Below, one piece after another: positions 6,711 through 6,778 of a stretch of DNA of 6,778 nt. Source of the stretch: Verrucomicrobiales bacterium (GTDB lineage: Bacteria; Verrucomicrobiota; Verrucomicrobiia; Limisphaerales; UBA1096); the NCBI GenBank assembly GCA_011523195.1, contig WTHH01000479.1, positions 1 to 6,778 of the forward strand, given 5' to 3'. The translations under genes and the position numbers were made by a program. The notes under the pieces are model-generated. The model worked only from the letters and a program-made list of their open reading frames with translations. It ran no database searches and was not told the origin of the DNA. The stretch's first letter is position 1; each line of letters starts with the position of its first letter.

Positions 6711-6723
6711 GGCCGGAGAGTAG

Positions 6724-6747
6724 GCTTGGCCAAGCGCTTGGCCAAGC
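6724..6747. repeat. Perfect 24-bp palindrome upstream of the Lrp-type gene
   Basis: Two adjacent copies of the 12-mer GCTTGGCCAAGC (6724-6735 and 6736-6747) form one perfect 24-bp palindrome, ending 14 bp before the regulator's start codon. The inner 22 bp are identical to the dimer at 851-872. It is either a dispersed repeat that landed in the leader or a regulatory site. In mRNA of the minus strand it would form a strong hairpin close to the start codon. Confidence 0.8.
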
Positions 6748-6757
6748 GCGAAAGTCA

Positions 6758-6777
6758 GTTCATGTTCATGATTGAAC
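6758..6777. promoter_or_regulatory. Candidate operator: GTTCA inverted repeat upstream of the Lrp-type gene
   Basis: GTTCA (6764-6768) and TGAAC (6773-6777) flank TGAT, and a direct copy GTTCAT precedes at 6758-6763. This sits about 50 bp before the regulator start, a plausible place for an operator. The arms are only 5 bp, so chance is not excluded, and I found no convincing promoter boxes around it. Confidence 0.3.
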
Positions 6778-6778
6778 C

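Noticed and set aside
6566..6775. 69-codon plus-strand open frame opposite the regulator
   Set aside because: It is a shadow of the conserved helix-turn-helix coding region, with no motif of its own.
1..6778. CRISPR array, tRNA, rRNA or insertion sequence
   Set aside because: No regularly spaced direct repeats, cloverleaf, rRNA-like stretch, transposase frame or terminal inverted repeats with target duplication were seen on either strand.

Overview
The window reads as bacterial chromosome from a Gram-negative, outer-membrane-bearing organism. The mix of a ceramidase-like hydrolase fused to a LamG domain, a FecA-type TonB-dependent receptor, an ankyrin lipoprotein, a COG3618 lactonase-type amidohydrolase and an Lrp/AsnC regulator, together with start codons that lack Shine-Dalgarno sequences, suggests the Verrucomicrobiota or another PVC-group lineage. 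That placement is inference from gene content.

Layout, left to right. (1) At 1-102 is the 3' end of a membrane-protein gene whose stop overlaps the next start (ATGA, 99-102). (2) At 99-2183 is a secreted neutral-ceramidase-family protein with a C-terminal LamG-like domain. (3) At 2184-2295 is an AT-rich intergenic region dominated by a 52-nt inverted repeat (2198-2249). Each arm of the repeat is itself palindromic, and the left arm resembles a Fur box. (4) At 2296-4596 is a FecA-like TonB-dependent outer-membrane receptor, followed by a textbook intrinsic terminator (4657-4684). (5) At 4746-5321 is a small ankyrin-repeat lipoprotein. (6) At 5408-6241 is an amidohydrolase of the L-fuconolactonase type. 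(7) At 6231-6710, on the minus strand, is an Lrp/AsnC-family regulator that converges on and overlaps the amidohydrolase by 11 bp. The remaining 68 bp hold a perfect 24-bp palindrome and a second small inverted repeat.

The genes do not form one obvious pathway. The receptor, with its operator-like upstream repeat and terminator, looks like a self-contained iron-regulated unit. The ceramidase-like protein is probably translationally coupled to the membrane protein before it. The amidohydrolase probably acts in sugar-acid or lactone catabolism, and the regulator is a neighbour of unknown target.

The most unusual signal is a dispersed palindrome with core TTGGCCAA (extended form GCTTGGCCAAGC). 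It occurs nine times exactly in 6.8 kb, in coding and non-coding DNA and in different reading frames. It is sometimes built into perfect palindromes of 22-24 bp, and it is absent from the 2.3-kb receptor gene. It behaves like a highly iterated palindrome or a small REP-like element.
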